64,000 bases of DNA, taken from NCBI GenBank assembly GCA_036023115.1, contig JAYKKT010000091.1:36203001-36267000 (forward strand). The letters are read 5' to 3'. The notes under the pieces are model-generated. The model saw only the letters and a program-made list of their open reading frames with translations. It did not search any database and was not told the DNA's origin. A program made the position numbers and the translations under genes. Positions 39,498 to 51,735 of this stretch are shown here, in pieces (within the stretch, counting starts at the first letter, position 1; each line of letters opens with the position of its first letter). The stretch is from Brasenia schreberi. Its lineage: Eukaryota; Streptophyta; Magnoliopsida; Nymphaeales; Cabombaceae.

Positions 39498-39721
39498 TAT
39501 TATCATTTAAGATCGAAACTCCGCCTATGTAAGGAATCACCCTTTCATGGCCGGTCCCAAGCCCGGAAAAAGGAGGAGGGTTGTGTTAGGCTTCCGATAG
39601 CCAGCGTAAAATTTTGTCGGACTTAACATGGATTCTACAAAACAAAAAAAACAAAGAATCCATGTAGCTGACCCCATCTAGTATGGGAAAAGGCTTAGTT
39701 GTAGATTATCATTTAAGATCG
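39498..39721 (+). mobile_element. SINE-like element with an RTE tail
   Basis: ATTATCATTTAAGATCG is repeated exactly at 39498-39514 and 39705-39721. The 190-bp insert between (39515-39704) starts with GGCCGGTCCCAAGCCCGG-containing sequence, has no coding capacity, and ends with a roughly 55-bp tail nearly identical to the RTE LINE 3' end (GACCCCATCTAGTATGGG, AAAAGGCTTAGTTG). No pol III boxes were found, so it may be a heavily deleted RTE derivative rather than a true SINE. Confidence 0.82.
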
Positions 39722-40484
39722 TATACTTTTTCCTTTAGGAGGTTCCCATTTCTCTTTTCTTTTTATTGCTCTTGGTACTATGCTACTCTATGGAGCTCCC
39801 TTGTACTTCTTTTTTCATGGATGAAGTTTCTATCTTTTGTTGAAACAGAGAGTAATAATTGATCATTTACCATAAACGTCCATCTTCTATATTTGGATTT
39901 TATGTGCATGTTTTGATTGGAATGGATTCAGGGAAAGAGGGTGCGAGTTGATTTGCACATCAAATTCTGGAACTTGGATTTTACTTGGATCTTGAATTCT
40001 TGCTGTGTTGTTTCTAAGCTTCTTAGGGTGCGTACAAGAGTTCTTGAGATGTCTTAGCGTCAAGGATTCTCATTCTCAACTGAACTCTTTAGAGCTAAAA
40101 TATGGTGTTGCATGTAACCTTTCCTATGGATAGCTGTCTGGGAATCGGTGAGCAGCCGCAGCACTTTTAGGCTGTCACCTGGGTTATATTGCTTCAATGG
40201 AGAGTGTCACAGGCAGATTCTAGTTGCAGATGTGCCGCATAGGTATACGAAAACACATTTCGTTCAATTATGTATCACTTGTTTAATTTCATTGATAAGT
40301 TGCAGGTAGATACAGTCCTAATGTATGCATGCCCCAGCCACGTTACCTCGAGCAGTCGTGGATATTACAAGGCATCACAGAAACTTTTGACCCTGTATCG
40401 ACTTTTCATTGACAAGAGCAGTAGCTTCTTGTGCACAGCTTGTGGGGTCTAGTCGCGTCAAAACAAGCCCCAGGTGGTAAAACT
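39722..40484. other. Intergenic DNA
   Basis: No gene or clear repeat was recognised. Confidence 0.4.
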
Positions 40485-40707
40485 GTCCGCCTGCTCCATC
40501 CCTTACCGGATTTTTTCAATGAGTTTTCCTATCACGGAACCCCTTTATTTGGACCGTTACAGTTTTATTCGTAAACTGTCTTAACGGTTTCTGCTTTTGA
40601 TGGCCGTTACAGCCACTCTTTCCCGTATCCGGTCTACATATAACGGTTGAATAACCAATCCAACCATTTCTGTGTTGGGATTGCCGAGAATGGCCATTTT
40701 CTTACAA
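40485..40707 (-). mobile_element. Copia LTR fragment (U3 part)
   Basis: Matches the minus-strand LTR at 13060-13322 (CTCCATCCCTT, GATTTTTTCAATG, GGCCGTTACA, GAATGGCCATTTTCTTAC). The LTR start corresponds to about 40707. No internal Copia sequence is next to it, so it is a solo or broken LTR. Confidence 0.7.
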
Positions 40708-41626
40708 AATTACCCTGGTTAATGTAAGTACATTATACAATCTTGCTTTAGGAATCTCTTAGCAATGGACATAGAAGGCTGAGATGCCCGATATCTAATT
40801 TGCAAAAAAGTTATTTAATGTAAGTATTGTACATTGTGCACGCACACACAGAGGCATGATATGCCTTCCCAAAGGCTCAGAGATTGTTATGTTCTGGTGT
40901 ATTTTGCTTCATCATTTAAAAAACCTCGGAGTGAAATCTGAAGTTTTAAACGTTATGCAATCCCAAGTGGGTTTGAAGATTCAGATCTTGCAATTCTTTG
41001 TGCTTGTTTATTGAGAAGGTGGACCTTGATTGAGATAAAAACTTGCACATCTTCAAGAACCAGAAGACGTAGAACCTGTGCCCTCAAGTTAAAAAATAAC
41101 CTTTCATGATTTATGTGGGAAATCAAATGGGAGATCTGAGAGAGTTTTATTTTCTGCTGAGGTATATTTTTACCAAATATAGTTCCGTTCATCATCCAGT
41201 CATATTCCGTATTTTAGCTCCATGAGTGGTGGTAATCCTTAAATGATTATATCTCTGATCTTTAAGCTTCTAGCCTGCAGTAGTCCATTTGCATGGTGGT
41301 CTGCCGTCAGAATAGGACTGTCACCTTCTCACGGTGATATTCCATTAGCATTGGTGTGCTTGATCAAACTGCAACTTACGGAATTCTCTGTGTTCCCATG
41401 GCATGGTTGCATGCATTCACATTCACCTTGAAATTTGCTGGCATGTTGTGCATTCAATTCATGGTCGTGTTGTCAAACACCTAAATGTGTTGGAACCCAG
41501 CAATCTGGGACTCTTTCAAATATGGTGATGGTGCAGATGTTGTTCAGCTTTATATGTTCGACACGAGAGCTGCATTGGCTTTGTTCCAAATTTAGGTTTA
41601 CCTTTTATTGGAGGTTTCTTCTTGAA
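40708..41626. other. Intergenic DNA
   Basis: No gene was recognised. The short open frames here have no domain. Confidence 0.4.
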
Positions 41627-42340
41627 AAATGCTAACATGACTAAAGGAAAGAACGGATATTTGGAGGGAGAGTAAAGACAAGCACGAAGTAAGGTAACAG
41701 GTGTGATGTGATGCCATATTCAAGTTCAGCTCATATGGTTTACCGAACCGAGCCCAAACTTCAAGCTTCATTCATTTACCACCCTTGGTCCCATTGGAGA
41801 AGCAAGATTTGGATGCTATTCTGGGTCATATGGAATTTTTTTCGTCTTTTCAATGAAAAACTTGTTCAATTGTTTGCATAAAATCTGAATTTGAACCCAA
41901 AGTTTTCTATTCCGCATTGCTTTTCTACAACACAGACAGGCCCTTATTAGAGGGTTCCTCTTGAAAAAGAAGCTTACATTACTAAAGAAAAGAGGGAGGG
42001 ATTTTTAGTGGGAGAGTAAAGGCAAGCTTTTACATTGTTTCTACCACGAAGTAAGGCCATAGGTGTGATTGTGATTCTATGTAGTCGATTACGAAGTAAG
42101 GCCATAGGTGTGATTGTGATTCTATGTAGTCGATTACGAAGTAAGGCCATAGGTGTGATTGTGATTCTATGTAGTCGATTCCATGTAGTATAAGAAAAAG
42201 GTGTTTAAAAAGAAGCTGACATTACTAAAGAAAAGGGAGGGATTTTTAGTGAGGGAGTAAAGACAAGCTTTTACGTTGTTTCTACTATGAAGTAGGTGTG
42301 ATTGTGATTCTATGTAATTGACTCTTATCTAGTATAAGAA
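41627..42340. repeat. Local tandem repeats, including three perfect 45-bp units
   Basis: 42046-42180 is three identical 45-bp units starting ACGAAGTAAGGCCATAGG. A larger block, with GAAGCT(T/G)ACATTACTAAAG and then GGGAGGGATTTTTAGTG, occurs at 41967-42045 and 42209-42290. A shorter related block is at about 41627-41716. Confidence 0.9.
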
Positions 42341-42500
42341 AATAAAAAAAGATTTAGTTGTGGGCATTGTAAAGCCGAACATGATGCAGAAGCTTCATTT
42401 ATTTATCAGCGTTAATCACGACAAGGTGAGATGTGCTTTATCGAAATCTCAAAAATTCTTTGGATGGTTTATATAGAAAAATATAAGTGGTTTGTGGACG

Positions 42501-42694
42501 TGAGATACAAGTGTAATTCAAACAACAATAACTAAGTCTTTTCTCATACTAAATGGGGTCGGCGACATGAATTCTTTGTTTCCACGAAACCTTATTATAA
42601 TTTGTAGAAAGTCCAACAAAATTTTACTAGTTGTGGGAAGCCTAACGGGCAGTCGTAAACTTCTCTTTTATGTGTGAGATATAAGTGTGATTCA
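42501..42694 (-). mobile_element. SINE-like element with an RTE tail, second copy
   Basis: The body is 42521-42674 (154 bp). It is flanked by a 20-bp duplication with two mismatches (42501-42520, 42675-42694). In reverse it has TTAGGCTTCCCACAAC and AAAATTTTGTTGGAC like the copy at 39515-39704, then the shared RTE tail ending in (TTG)n-like sequence. Confidence 0.8.
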
Positions 42695-43171
42695 CCAAGA
42701 AAAACATTGCCGTTCGGTCATTGGCCGTAATATCAGTGCAGGGACAACACTGAATGCAACTCTTGGTTGGATCGGATTTTAGGAAATTGGGTCTTATTTG
42801 AATTTTATTTTGCTAGTCTTGATCGATTTGTACATCGGCCAGGAGGCGTATATATGTAATCTGGACACTGGATCGTCATCATATTTGAAGTATTTGACCC
42901 GTTTGCAACTATCACGCACACCCTAGCGCCGCCCATAAATCTCCCGCCCTTGACATGGTGTTGAAGACTAACGCCGCTCCTTGTTCCTTTCCATCGGCCG
43001 TTTAACGACCACCGGAATCCAGACCGTGCGATCGCCTCCATCGACAACGAACAGCAATAAGTGGAAAGCGAAGGAGGAGGTAATACTTACGCATATGAGG
43101 CCCCTTCCTCCGTCATTGTCCTCTTAGTCCTAACTATGAAACCCTAAATCTCTCCTCTTCTCTCTGTGCGG

Positions 43172-46100
43172 ATGAGTAATGAATCGCGAGACCAGAAGGA
43201 CTCTTTGGATGTGTTCCAGGCTCTCTTTGGGAGCGTCTCGGGTGATGACGGATCCGCCCTCTTCACGAACAACCTTTACAAAAGAAAACCGGAGGATCAA
43301 ACGCCGGGCACTGCACAAATCCTAACCCTAGGCCCGACTTCATCTGGAGATGATAGGAGGAGTAAGAGAGCGAAGTTCGTCGATGAGGGGATGGACATCG
43401 CTGGATCTGGAGGATGCGAAGAGAAGGAGCGGAAGAAGAAGAAGAGGAAGAGGCTAGAAGATGAAACAAATATGGAGTCGGAAATGAACGCGGAATCGGC
43501 GGTTGTTGACGCGGAAATGAAACGTTTGGTGATCGGAGAAGGAAAGAGCTCGACGAAGAGACGAAAGAAGGAATTGGAGTCCGGGAAAGGAAAGAAGCGG
43601 AAGCGAAAAGAGATCGAGGAAAAATACGAGGCGATGAAGTATGGTGCCGGATCAGGGGAGACCGGAGCCGAGGAGGAGACAAAAGTTAAGGTCGGGCAAA
43701 AGAGAAAATTCAAGGAGACGATGAAGGAAATCGTAGATAAGCAGGAGGATTTCGATGACGAGGATAAGTTGCGGAGGACGGTGTTTGTGGGAAACTTGCC
43801 TTTGAAGGTGAAGAAAAAGGCCCTCTTGAAGGAGTTCTCTAGGTTCGGGGAGGTGAAATCTATTAGAATCCGATCAGTGCCGCTTATGGATGTGAGTTGT
43901 TAATTCTTCGATCAAGTTTTCTTTTCGGTTGTCTATGAAGTTCACAGTTTTGCATAAAAGGTTTGAGTTTCTCTAATAGTTCTACGGACGAGGATGCTAA
44001 CATATGGTTTGTTCTTTTTTATTTATGGAACAGACTAAAATGCCAAGGAAAAGTGCGATTATTAGAGGGAAGGTCAATGATGCCGTTGCAAGGTACCGTC
44101 CTTCTAATTGTTTGTACTCCTGTTCTACGGGAACTTCGTCGTAAATGGTTACTTTATGGTGGTAATGCCTTTGGGAAAACGGGATTACGAGGCTTTGGAT
44201 TCATACAAAAGTGGCTTTTTATTTGACTATTAACAATGCATCATTTCGCACATATGAAAAATGTTGGCATCTCTGCTTCTTTTTTATTGGTCTGATCTCT
44301 ACCAATACATTTTTTGATAGCTTTGGCAAGAGTTTCTCAGGTTTTCCCTTCTTTCTCTACTACGTGGTATGAAAAATAAGAGATGTGTACGATTGATCGT
44401 TTGTAAATGCAGAACTGTTTGTGCTCTTGATGTTACTTAAAATAAAAGCTGCAATTGAACTTTATACTTGGTTATTTGCTTTGAATAAGACAACAACAGG
44501 TGGTACTTGACGAATGTAATATCATATTAAATTTACCAAAAAGGTGCTTAGACATAGAAGTATCATGTTGTATCATATTTACTATTGAAAAAAATTAAAT
44601 GAAGACACCAAATCCGAAACCAAGTCATCTCACCCCTGCACAGAGGAAACAAAAAATTATGACCCTTTCATGAAAAGCAAGAAAGATGGATAGATTGATT
44701 GCCATACTAAGTGGTCCATTACATGGATTCTTAGTTTCTGTTGTACTTGATCTTGGTTATCCCGTCTTATATTTGAGAGTCTTCAATATTTTATTCTATA
44801 GCACCATTCTAGGTTTGGTCTTTTCTTGTATGCCCATACATCCACCTTAACATAGCCACTGAGATCTTCCAGACACATCAATGATTAAGTGGCCATACTT
44901 GAGTCCGTGAAATATTGTCTTGTTACTGCTTTACAATGTTTACACTTTTGTTTTGAATGTTATATTCTTGCTGCACTTGATGTATTCTTCATTTAATTTA
45001 AAAAAGATATGCTTTGATACTTCCGTAGAATTTTTTCAAGTTTGTTCATATATAGAAAGATGCAAGCAACAGGTGGTGTAAGTGATAGAATTGAAAATCT
45101 CAGAGTATCCGCTAAGAGGAGAGTTCATATTCCTGTCCAACATGGAGGACAGTGTACATGTCACAGATGCTTGCATATTAGCTTAGGCGAGTGGGAAGAG
45201 TATTTAAGTGTTAAATTTTTTTGCTTAATGCTTTTATTTAGCAAGCATCATCTTTGACAGAGACAAATTTGTTGCAACATGATGACGCATTTAATGCTGA
45301 ACACTTTATGAAGGTTTCCTTTTGTTCTCTTATGTTTGCCATGTGTGGTAGCAACTTGTTTCTCCTCTCTTTTGCAGTGTTCATGCCTACATTGTTTACA
45401 AAGATGACCAGTCTGCTACTTCTGCTTTGTCTCACAATATGGCCAAGGCATGCTCTTTAATCTTATTAGGCTTTCTGTTTAGATTATCGCATAAGTTTCA
45501 GTCCTTAGCCATTACCTTTTTTGCCAAGTTCCATTGTTCTATTAAATGTCATTGGTTACAAGGAAGCCTTCACGTGTAGATTGGAGACAATCACATTCGT
45601 GTAGACAGAGCTTGTCCACCCCGCAAGAAAGCGAAAGGCGAGAATCCTTCTCTTTATGATTCTAAAAGAACCATTTTTGTTGGTAATATTCCTTTTGATG
45701 TAAAGGTGACTGTTTTCCCTCTTGTGATGCTTGATTTAAGTCTAGGATTATCGCATAATGTTATTTATCTTGCCTTTTAAAGGTCTCTGTCTTGACCCTC
45801 TGAGTATCCAAGTTTGACGGTTCACATTTTTCTGCAGGATGAAGAGTTGTATCAGTTATTTTGTCATCTGAGCAAGACGGAAACTGATGTTGAAGCCATA
45901 CGGGCTGTTAGAGATCCTCATACAAGTATGGGGAAGGGCATTGCTTATGTACTATTTAAGTCAAGGGTAATGCATCACCTATCTTTGGATGGACAATACT
46001 TCTTTTATGCATTGTTATTTCGTTATTCTTTTATACAAGTATGGGAAGGTGACTGACTCCCTTGTCTTTCATTTTCTTTTTATTACCCTGGACCCAATTT

Positions 46101-47364
46101 TAGCTGGCTTTTCCTTTTCTACATGACAAAGTTCCCGTTTCTTGTTTTCCTATCAAGCCATGTTTTGGTGTCAGCTCTTTTCAATGGAACAAAAATTCGT
46201 TCCAACTTCTTGAGAGCTGCTTGTAGCGTGGATTTCCTTGAGTTTGGCAATCAATTCAATATCTCTGTATTTGGAAAAGCACAAAGGAGTTCGTACTTGT
46301 ACGAATCAGGGCTAAGGCCAGACTCTTGCATGCTTCATTTTCCTGCCTTTTGTCTTATGCATCCTAGGAGAAAGTGGAGGCATGAGATGTTTCTATATGT
46401 TCTGGCAGTAAGACTAGATGATACGAATATATTTGAATTATTTATCTGAAAATCATGTCTATCTCAGCTTTGCCTTCCTTAATCTTAAGGTGATTTGGAT
46501 TTTGGATAACTTACAGAAGCCGCCGAAATCTTGGTGAATACCTTTGGGAGATTTACAGAAACACGAGTTGTACCCTTGTACTTATAAAATTCTCATCTGG
46601 CGACCATTGTTTGTTTTCACGATAGATCAAGAAATGAACCTTCTAAGGGTATGGTGGAATGTTAAATTGCAATTAGGCAAGTATATTGCCTAAATTGTCA
46701 GGGACATGATTTGTTGCAACCTGGTCTATCTCAAAATTGGTCCTTGATTTCTGTACTCTCTTATAATGCACGAATCCTTGCTGCTTTGCATCTGCATAAT
46801 GAATTAGTATTACTCTCTTATAATTTAGTACTCTGTTATAAATTATGGTTTGATTGTTTCACAGCTTTTCGTTTATTACATTTGAGGGAAAGATTGCATC
46901 ATAAATAGTCTGAACAATGATTGTTGTTGCAGGATGCTGCAAATATGGTTATAAAGAAGAAAAGTGAGTGCAAGCTTAGGGACCGTGAGCTGCGGATTTG
47001 TTATGCAAGTCGCGAATCGACACCAAAGAAGCGGGAGAATCCAACTCGTGACACTGGTTCATCATACAAGAGAAGCCAAACTCCTATTGCTACTACTCGT
47101 GAGGAGCTAGGGGAGAAACAGAAGCTCAAGGTGAAGACTGGGGTTCTTCCCTATCAGGGCTTGCGTGCAACAAAAGGAGAAGGTTCAGGGCGCAAAAGCG
47201 GTTCTTCATGGTCTAAAGCTATCAAGGATGACCAAGGATTATTGCCAAATGGAACAGTTAGAAGGGAAGGTAAGGTTCGAATGACCAAGCGGCCTGCAGT
47301 TGCAGCTAGGAAGGTGAACCCTCATAACGCTTTCTCGAGGAAAAGGGCTGCAAGACACAAGTAG
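43172..47364 (+). CDS. RBM34: RBM34/Nop12-type RNA-binding protein, six exons
   Basis: Predicted nucleolar protein with two RNA-recognition motifs. Members of this family (yeast Nop12) act in large-subunit rRNA processing. Exons: 43172-43891, 44034-44092, 45378-45447, 45580-45705, 45838-45966, 46933-47364. Phases fit and give 511 codons plus stop. The ATG at 43172 is used; a GTG six bases upstream is in frame. The N-terminal 190 residues are rich in Lys/Arg/Glu (KKKKRKRLEDE, KKRKRKE) with likely nuclear or nucleolar signals. RRM1 starts RTVFVGNLPLKVK and runs through three introns to NHIRVDRACPP. RRM2 starts RTIFVGNIPFDVK and has KGIAYVLF as RNP1. The C-terminus is basic and ends KRAARHK. The intron after exon 3 appears to use a GC donor (AAG|GCATGC). 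No damage was seen. Confidence 0.87.
44700..44745 (-). mobile_element. Very short RTE-tail remnant
   Basis: About 45 bp in intron 2 of the RBM34-like gene resemble the shared RTE tail in reverse (GAATCCATGTA, CTTAGTATGG). No duplication was found. Confidence 0.35.
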
Positions 47365-48299
47365 GAGCCAGCTGTTACAAAAATTCTGTGAAGCACAAAG
47401 GTAAACGTTAAAATCGGGTTTGAGTTTAAAGAGTTCTTATTAGTTATCAGTGCGAGAAGTATGGTATTAAGCATGCTGAATTGGAGTGATTGAATTGTTT
47501 TTCAGAACAAGATGGATCATTAAGCTCGGATTTTGTTTGTGATGGAGTTATAGAATATGACAAATAGGCGTGTGAATCTACTGTCATTGACCCTTTGCCT
47601 TCTGTGTTTTGGATTTTTTGAGATAAAGGATAAAAATCCTGTTGGAAACTTTGAGCAGGTTTCGGCAAGTTATTTATGCACAAATTCACTTCTTGAATTT
47701 CCTGATGCTATGCTTAGTAATTTAGGTGCTTAGCAACAATGTGTATGACTCATTTCCAATCAATTTCCTTAATTTGTTCTCAAGTCAACTCTATGTATCA
47801 TGCATGCCACTGTCGAAGTGCCTTGTTCTAACGGCGGTCGGCATCTCAAGCTAAACTGCACCTAGGAGTTCAGACTTAGCCGGTCCTTGTCATGAAATTT
47901 GAGGATAGGTCACTTGCTTTCAGGGCTTTTGCTTGGATGGATGACTATGGGAGTTGCCCTGTTGATTGCCCATCAGTGCCTGTTTAACAGGAGATGCCTT
48001 TTGCAACAATGCCGACCCTTTGGTGGCACACCTTTAAAGATCCAACACTTTGATTCACGAAGAAAATCTTGAAAGCATGGTCAGCGATCGATTCACATAC
48101 TTGGATGTGTATTCAGTCTTCGTTTTCTTTGGAGTTCTCTATTTTTAATTTCTTTCTTGCAAGCCTATACTTGAATGCCAATTAAATCTGCCATTTTGAT
48201 TTTCATCAACACATTAGGGCTTCAAGACGTGAGTTGTGGACTCCAGAATTCTACTTTTAATTTCTTTCTTTCAAGCAATTGTCACCCCCGGACTCTCGG
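47365..48299. other. RBM34-like 3' UTR and intergenic DNA
   Basis: No further gene was recognised. The open frame at 47689-47447 on the minus strand is unsupported. Confidence 0.4.
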
Positions 48300-48412
48300 A
48301 CTAACAGAGGACTCGATGCACTCGGGGCGATAGCCCATCTGGCTCCGGCTCTCTTCTCCACAAGTTAAGTTTTGAGTTCGATTTTCAGGGTGTGTACATG
48401 AGGCACCAAAAG
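48300..48412 (+). mobile_element. tRNA-derived SINE fragment
   Basis: Box A-like GATAGCCCATCTGGC and box B-like TTGAGTTCGATTTTC are about 45 bp apart. They are followed by GGGTGTGTACATGAGGC, similar to other fragments in this window. Confidence 0.5.
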
Positions 48413-48504
48413 GAAGAAAAGAAAACTTACAGAGCGTCTAAATCAATTCATTTTATTTGCCGCCACACTCTAGCGTTTCTTCCCAAGACTTATCTGGTTC
48501 GAAC

Positions 48505-48800
48505 GATGGTTCAAACCGAAATTAAACCAGACTGGAAAGTCGGAACTGGAACTGGTCAAATCCGACTCCAAAATTGGAATTGGAGACCACTTTTTTCTGT
48601 TCCATTTCCACTTTTATTTGAACATATAGGAACCAAAACCAGCAGTTTTCCATGGTAGGACTTACTCTTTTTTCATTATTTTTTGTAATTTTTCACGATT
48701 ATGGACTCAAGTGGGAACAAGAAATAGAACCAACAGTTCTAAACCGAAACCAGAACCAGCTTGACTCCAGTTTCTTTTTCCGAGAGAACCGGGAAAAGCA
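48505..48800. repeat. GGTTC/AACCG-rich island (degenerate MITE)
   Basis: Dense GGAACTGG, AACCGAAACC and GAACCAG strings in both orientations. Related islands lie at 50560-50815 and 59270-59640. This is typical of hAT-type MITE families in plants. Ends were not resolved. Confidence 0.45.
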
Positions 48801-50109
48801 GACGTCTATTCCCAAGTATGTATCTGGCTCTCTTTGTGTCGTGTTTGTTTCCTATTGTTTGCCCTACCCGAAATTTTGAAAATCAACATGGAATATATAG
48901 CTCATAGCCCACAGTGAGATCCGTGGGCTATAACACATACTTTGCCCTACCCGAACCCATTCAAGAGGCTATTCACCCCACCTCAAAAATGTTTCTAGAT
49001 CGGCCAGTGCTCAAGTATTTGATTTTGTCTTCGAGCAAAGCAGCTCTGATGAACATGGATACCACCCAAATGAAGTTGGACAGCCAAATCCTGCTGCACT
49101 CAAAGCAACTCATCATTCAAGTCAGCAACTTCCCATGGTGCAGATGAGATCTAGATCAGAAAAATTGTGTAAAATGAAGGAAGTATTCTATTTAAGCATG
49201 AAAAACAACCAAACCCTGCTGCACTCAAATAGATGGATTCTTAATCATCACTGTGCCCAATTATGCATCATATTAACCTTAACTTAAAAGGAGTTAGATT
49301 TATGTTTAACAGTTTCCTTTAAACACTTATGAGGACCCTCTTCTATCTCTTAAAGTGTAAACTTCAATATATAAAAAGAAAATAAACCATTATTTTGGTT
49401 TAACAGTTATAAAAAGAGATGTTCAATGGGGTGGGGCAGGACCGTGGATCAAAGTCCCCCGTTTCAGAATCCTGCTGCTGTCTTTGTCTCCATAACGGAG
49501 AGCACGAAGGCCCCCGTTCCCACCCCCACATCTCTCGTGGGGACATGTCAGGGGAAAGAGGGATGCTCAACAGTTACCAGCCCACACAGAGACAGACTCC
49601 CAAGGAAACAAAAAGCACAAAGAAATTTGATCAAGAACCAGAACTCTAACCTAAATATTTAGCCTAAATCGAAGCAAACTATGGCTCGAAGGGGTTTGAA
49701 CTTTCTAAATCCAATGAGGGAGGGGGAGGGGACTTGTTATCCGTCTCCAGCCCGATCTCTGTCAGAGATTTCCCCACTCTCTTCATTCTTGTCCCTGTCT
49801 TGAGAAGCGAATCAATGGTACTAATAATTAGAAACTTCAGGCAATAAACTTGTGATTACTTAAAAGGGAAAAGAAGAAGAGTAAATCAGTAAAAGGCAAA
49901 ATTTACTATTCATCAGCTTAAACTTGACGGATTAGACGTGTGCTTAAAAAGTCCGAGAGCTACTCTCAAAGGCTAATGCTCATTAGGCATTAAAATTGCT
50001 TTACGTAAAAATGTACGTAGGGATGTGGCAGGACATGCATGGTAAACCATTCAGGCATGCGTAACGCAATGAAAATTACCATATAAATGCACCAAGAGCA
50101 TCAACTCAA
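48801..50109. other. Intergenic DNA
   Basis: AT-rich apart from a GC-richer patch at 49419-49600 with overlapping open frames of no recognised domain. No gene is supported. Confidence 0.4.
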
Positions 50110-50205
50110 AGGCAGGACACTCTAGCGCCGTTGCTGCTGGTGGGGAGTTCGACTCCCAGAGAGTTCATGTGTGTGTGTTAGGCTTTGGCCTCCTCTTGCA
50201 ACAAA
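50110..50205 (+). mobile_element. tRNA-derived SINE fragment
   Basis: Box B-like GGAGTTCGACTCCCAGAG is followed by TGTGTGTGTTAGGCTTTGG. Box A is not clear. Confidence 0.4.
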
Positions 50206-50559
50206 AGAAAACATATAAATGATGCTATAATGCGTTCATTGTTAGCAGTAATTTGATATATGTCAAAAATAGATGATACCAACATAGGTTAAACATATTG
50301 GCATCACTTAGAGCAACCAAGATAAAGCTGACTTTTGCTTTATATAAAGCTTATGCTTATATGGTACGTCTTGTTTTTACCTAGTTTGGTCTTGTTTCTT
50401 ACCGAACCAAGGTAATAAAAACCCGCACGGTTCAGGTTTCTTAAAACAGCATGCTAAGCAGGATCTCTTTGAAGATGTTCATAGGTAACCATTAATTAAA
50501 TAGTTTACCTCAATTTATAGTCAACAAAGCAAGCCAAACAGATACATATAACTGGATAC

Positions 50560-50815
50560 ATCCGGTTCCGGTTCTAGAACGCGGTTCTTATTGAACTTGG
50601 AACGATCCGAAACTGGTAACAAATTTAAATTTCAAACAAAAATAAAAAATACTAAAACCAGTGGTTTAAAACTGTCAGCTCCGGTTCTATATTTATAGAA
50701 CTGGAACTGAACCGGGTGATCACGGTTTTAGGCCTAGATTTCACCCGGTTTCCAGCCTAATTCGATTTCAGTTAGAACTATTGGGCCGGTTCCAAACCGG
50801 CAATGTCTACATATA
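50560..50815. repeat. GGTTCCGG-rich island (MITE-like)
   Basis: The ends are roughly inverted (ACATCCGGTTCCGGTTC on the left; ACATTGCCGGTTTGGAACCG on the right in reverse). The centre is AT-rich. No target duplication was confirmed. Confidence 0.5.
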
Positions 50816-51393
50816 AGTTTAATTGAGATATGTTACCTTCATGGGTATTTTTTTATTTTTTCGAAGGGCTCAGACCAGAGCCCTTGCTCTCATGCCCATC
50901 CCAGATAACATGAGGAACAAGTGAGTGATATTCGGGTTGACTTGATTTTAACTTGAACATGGCATGACACGACACAAACATGGAGGTTAGATATGGAATG
51001 CTGGCAATAAGCTTAAGATTGCTGTTAATAAATATACGTAATTAGTGAGAAATAAATATAATAAAGACAATGGTAGGCCCATGGTGCGCACTGTGATAAT
51101 TTTGGTCCACTAATTCGTGTTGGACAAGAAGGGGAAGACATGGAAAATAAGCAGTTGAGGTAGAAGCGCGAAACAAAAGGATCGGAGGTGCATGCAAAAG
51201 CCAGCAAACATCATACAACGTCATGCACAACTCCAATAATTGGGAATAATTTGACTACAAAATATTGTTAAATCTTGTTGCAGTAGGAGTCTTGCGATGC
51301 ACAATCATGCCAGAGGATACGTCACACATACGCTTACACCTCGTTGAATCATCATGATAGACTTCTTGCAAGTTGAGATATTTTATCGGATAG

Positions 51394-51435
<42 letters not shown>

Positions 51436-51691
51436 TAATTCATTCTTTTAAAAAAATAAAATTACAATCACATTATCAAAAAGTAATGGGTTGACATGAG
51501 TCACAATGTCAGATATTGATGGAATCTGGTTTTCCATATATATAAATGAAAAAACGGACCCTACCCATCTCTAACATGTTTGTTCATGCCAACCCATTTT
51601 TTTTTATGGCATGGGTGTAATTCAAAACTTTTTAAGGGTTTTTAAAAAGAATGAAATCCAATGTTATTACATTCATTTTCTCTCTTTTTTT

Positions 51692-51735
<44 letters not shown>

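Noticed and set aside
43263..43713. Two overlapping 139- and 138-codon minus-strand frames
   Set aside because: They are shadows of the Lys/Glu-rich first exon of the RBM34-like gene.
46123..46449. A 108-codon frame in the last intron of the RBM34-like gene
   Set aside because: It has no domain. Exons 5 and 6 join in frame without it.
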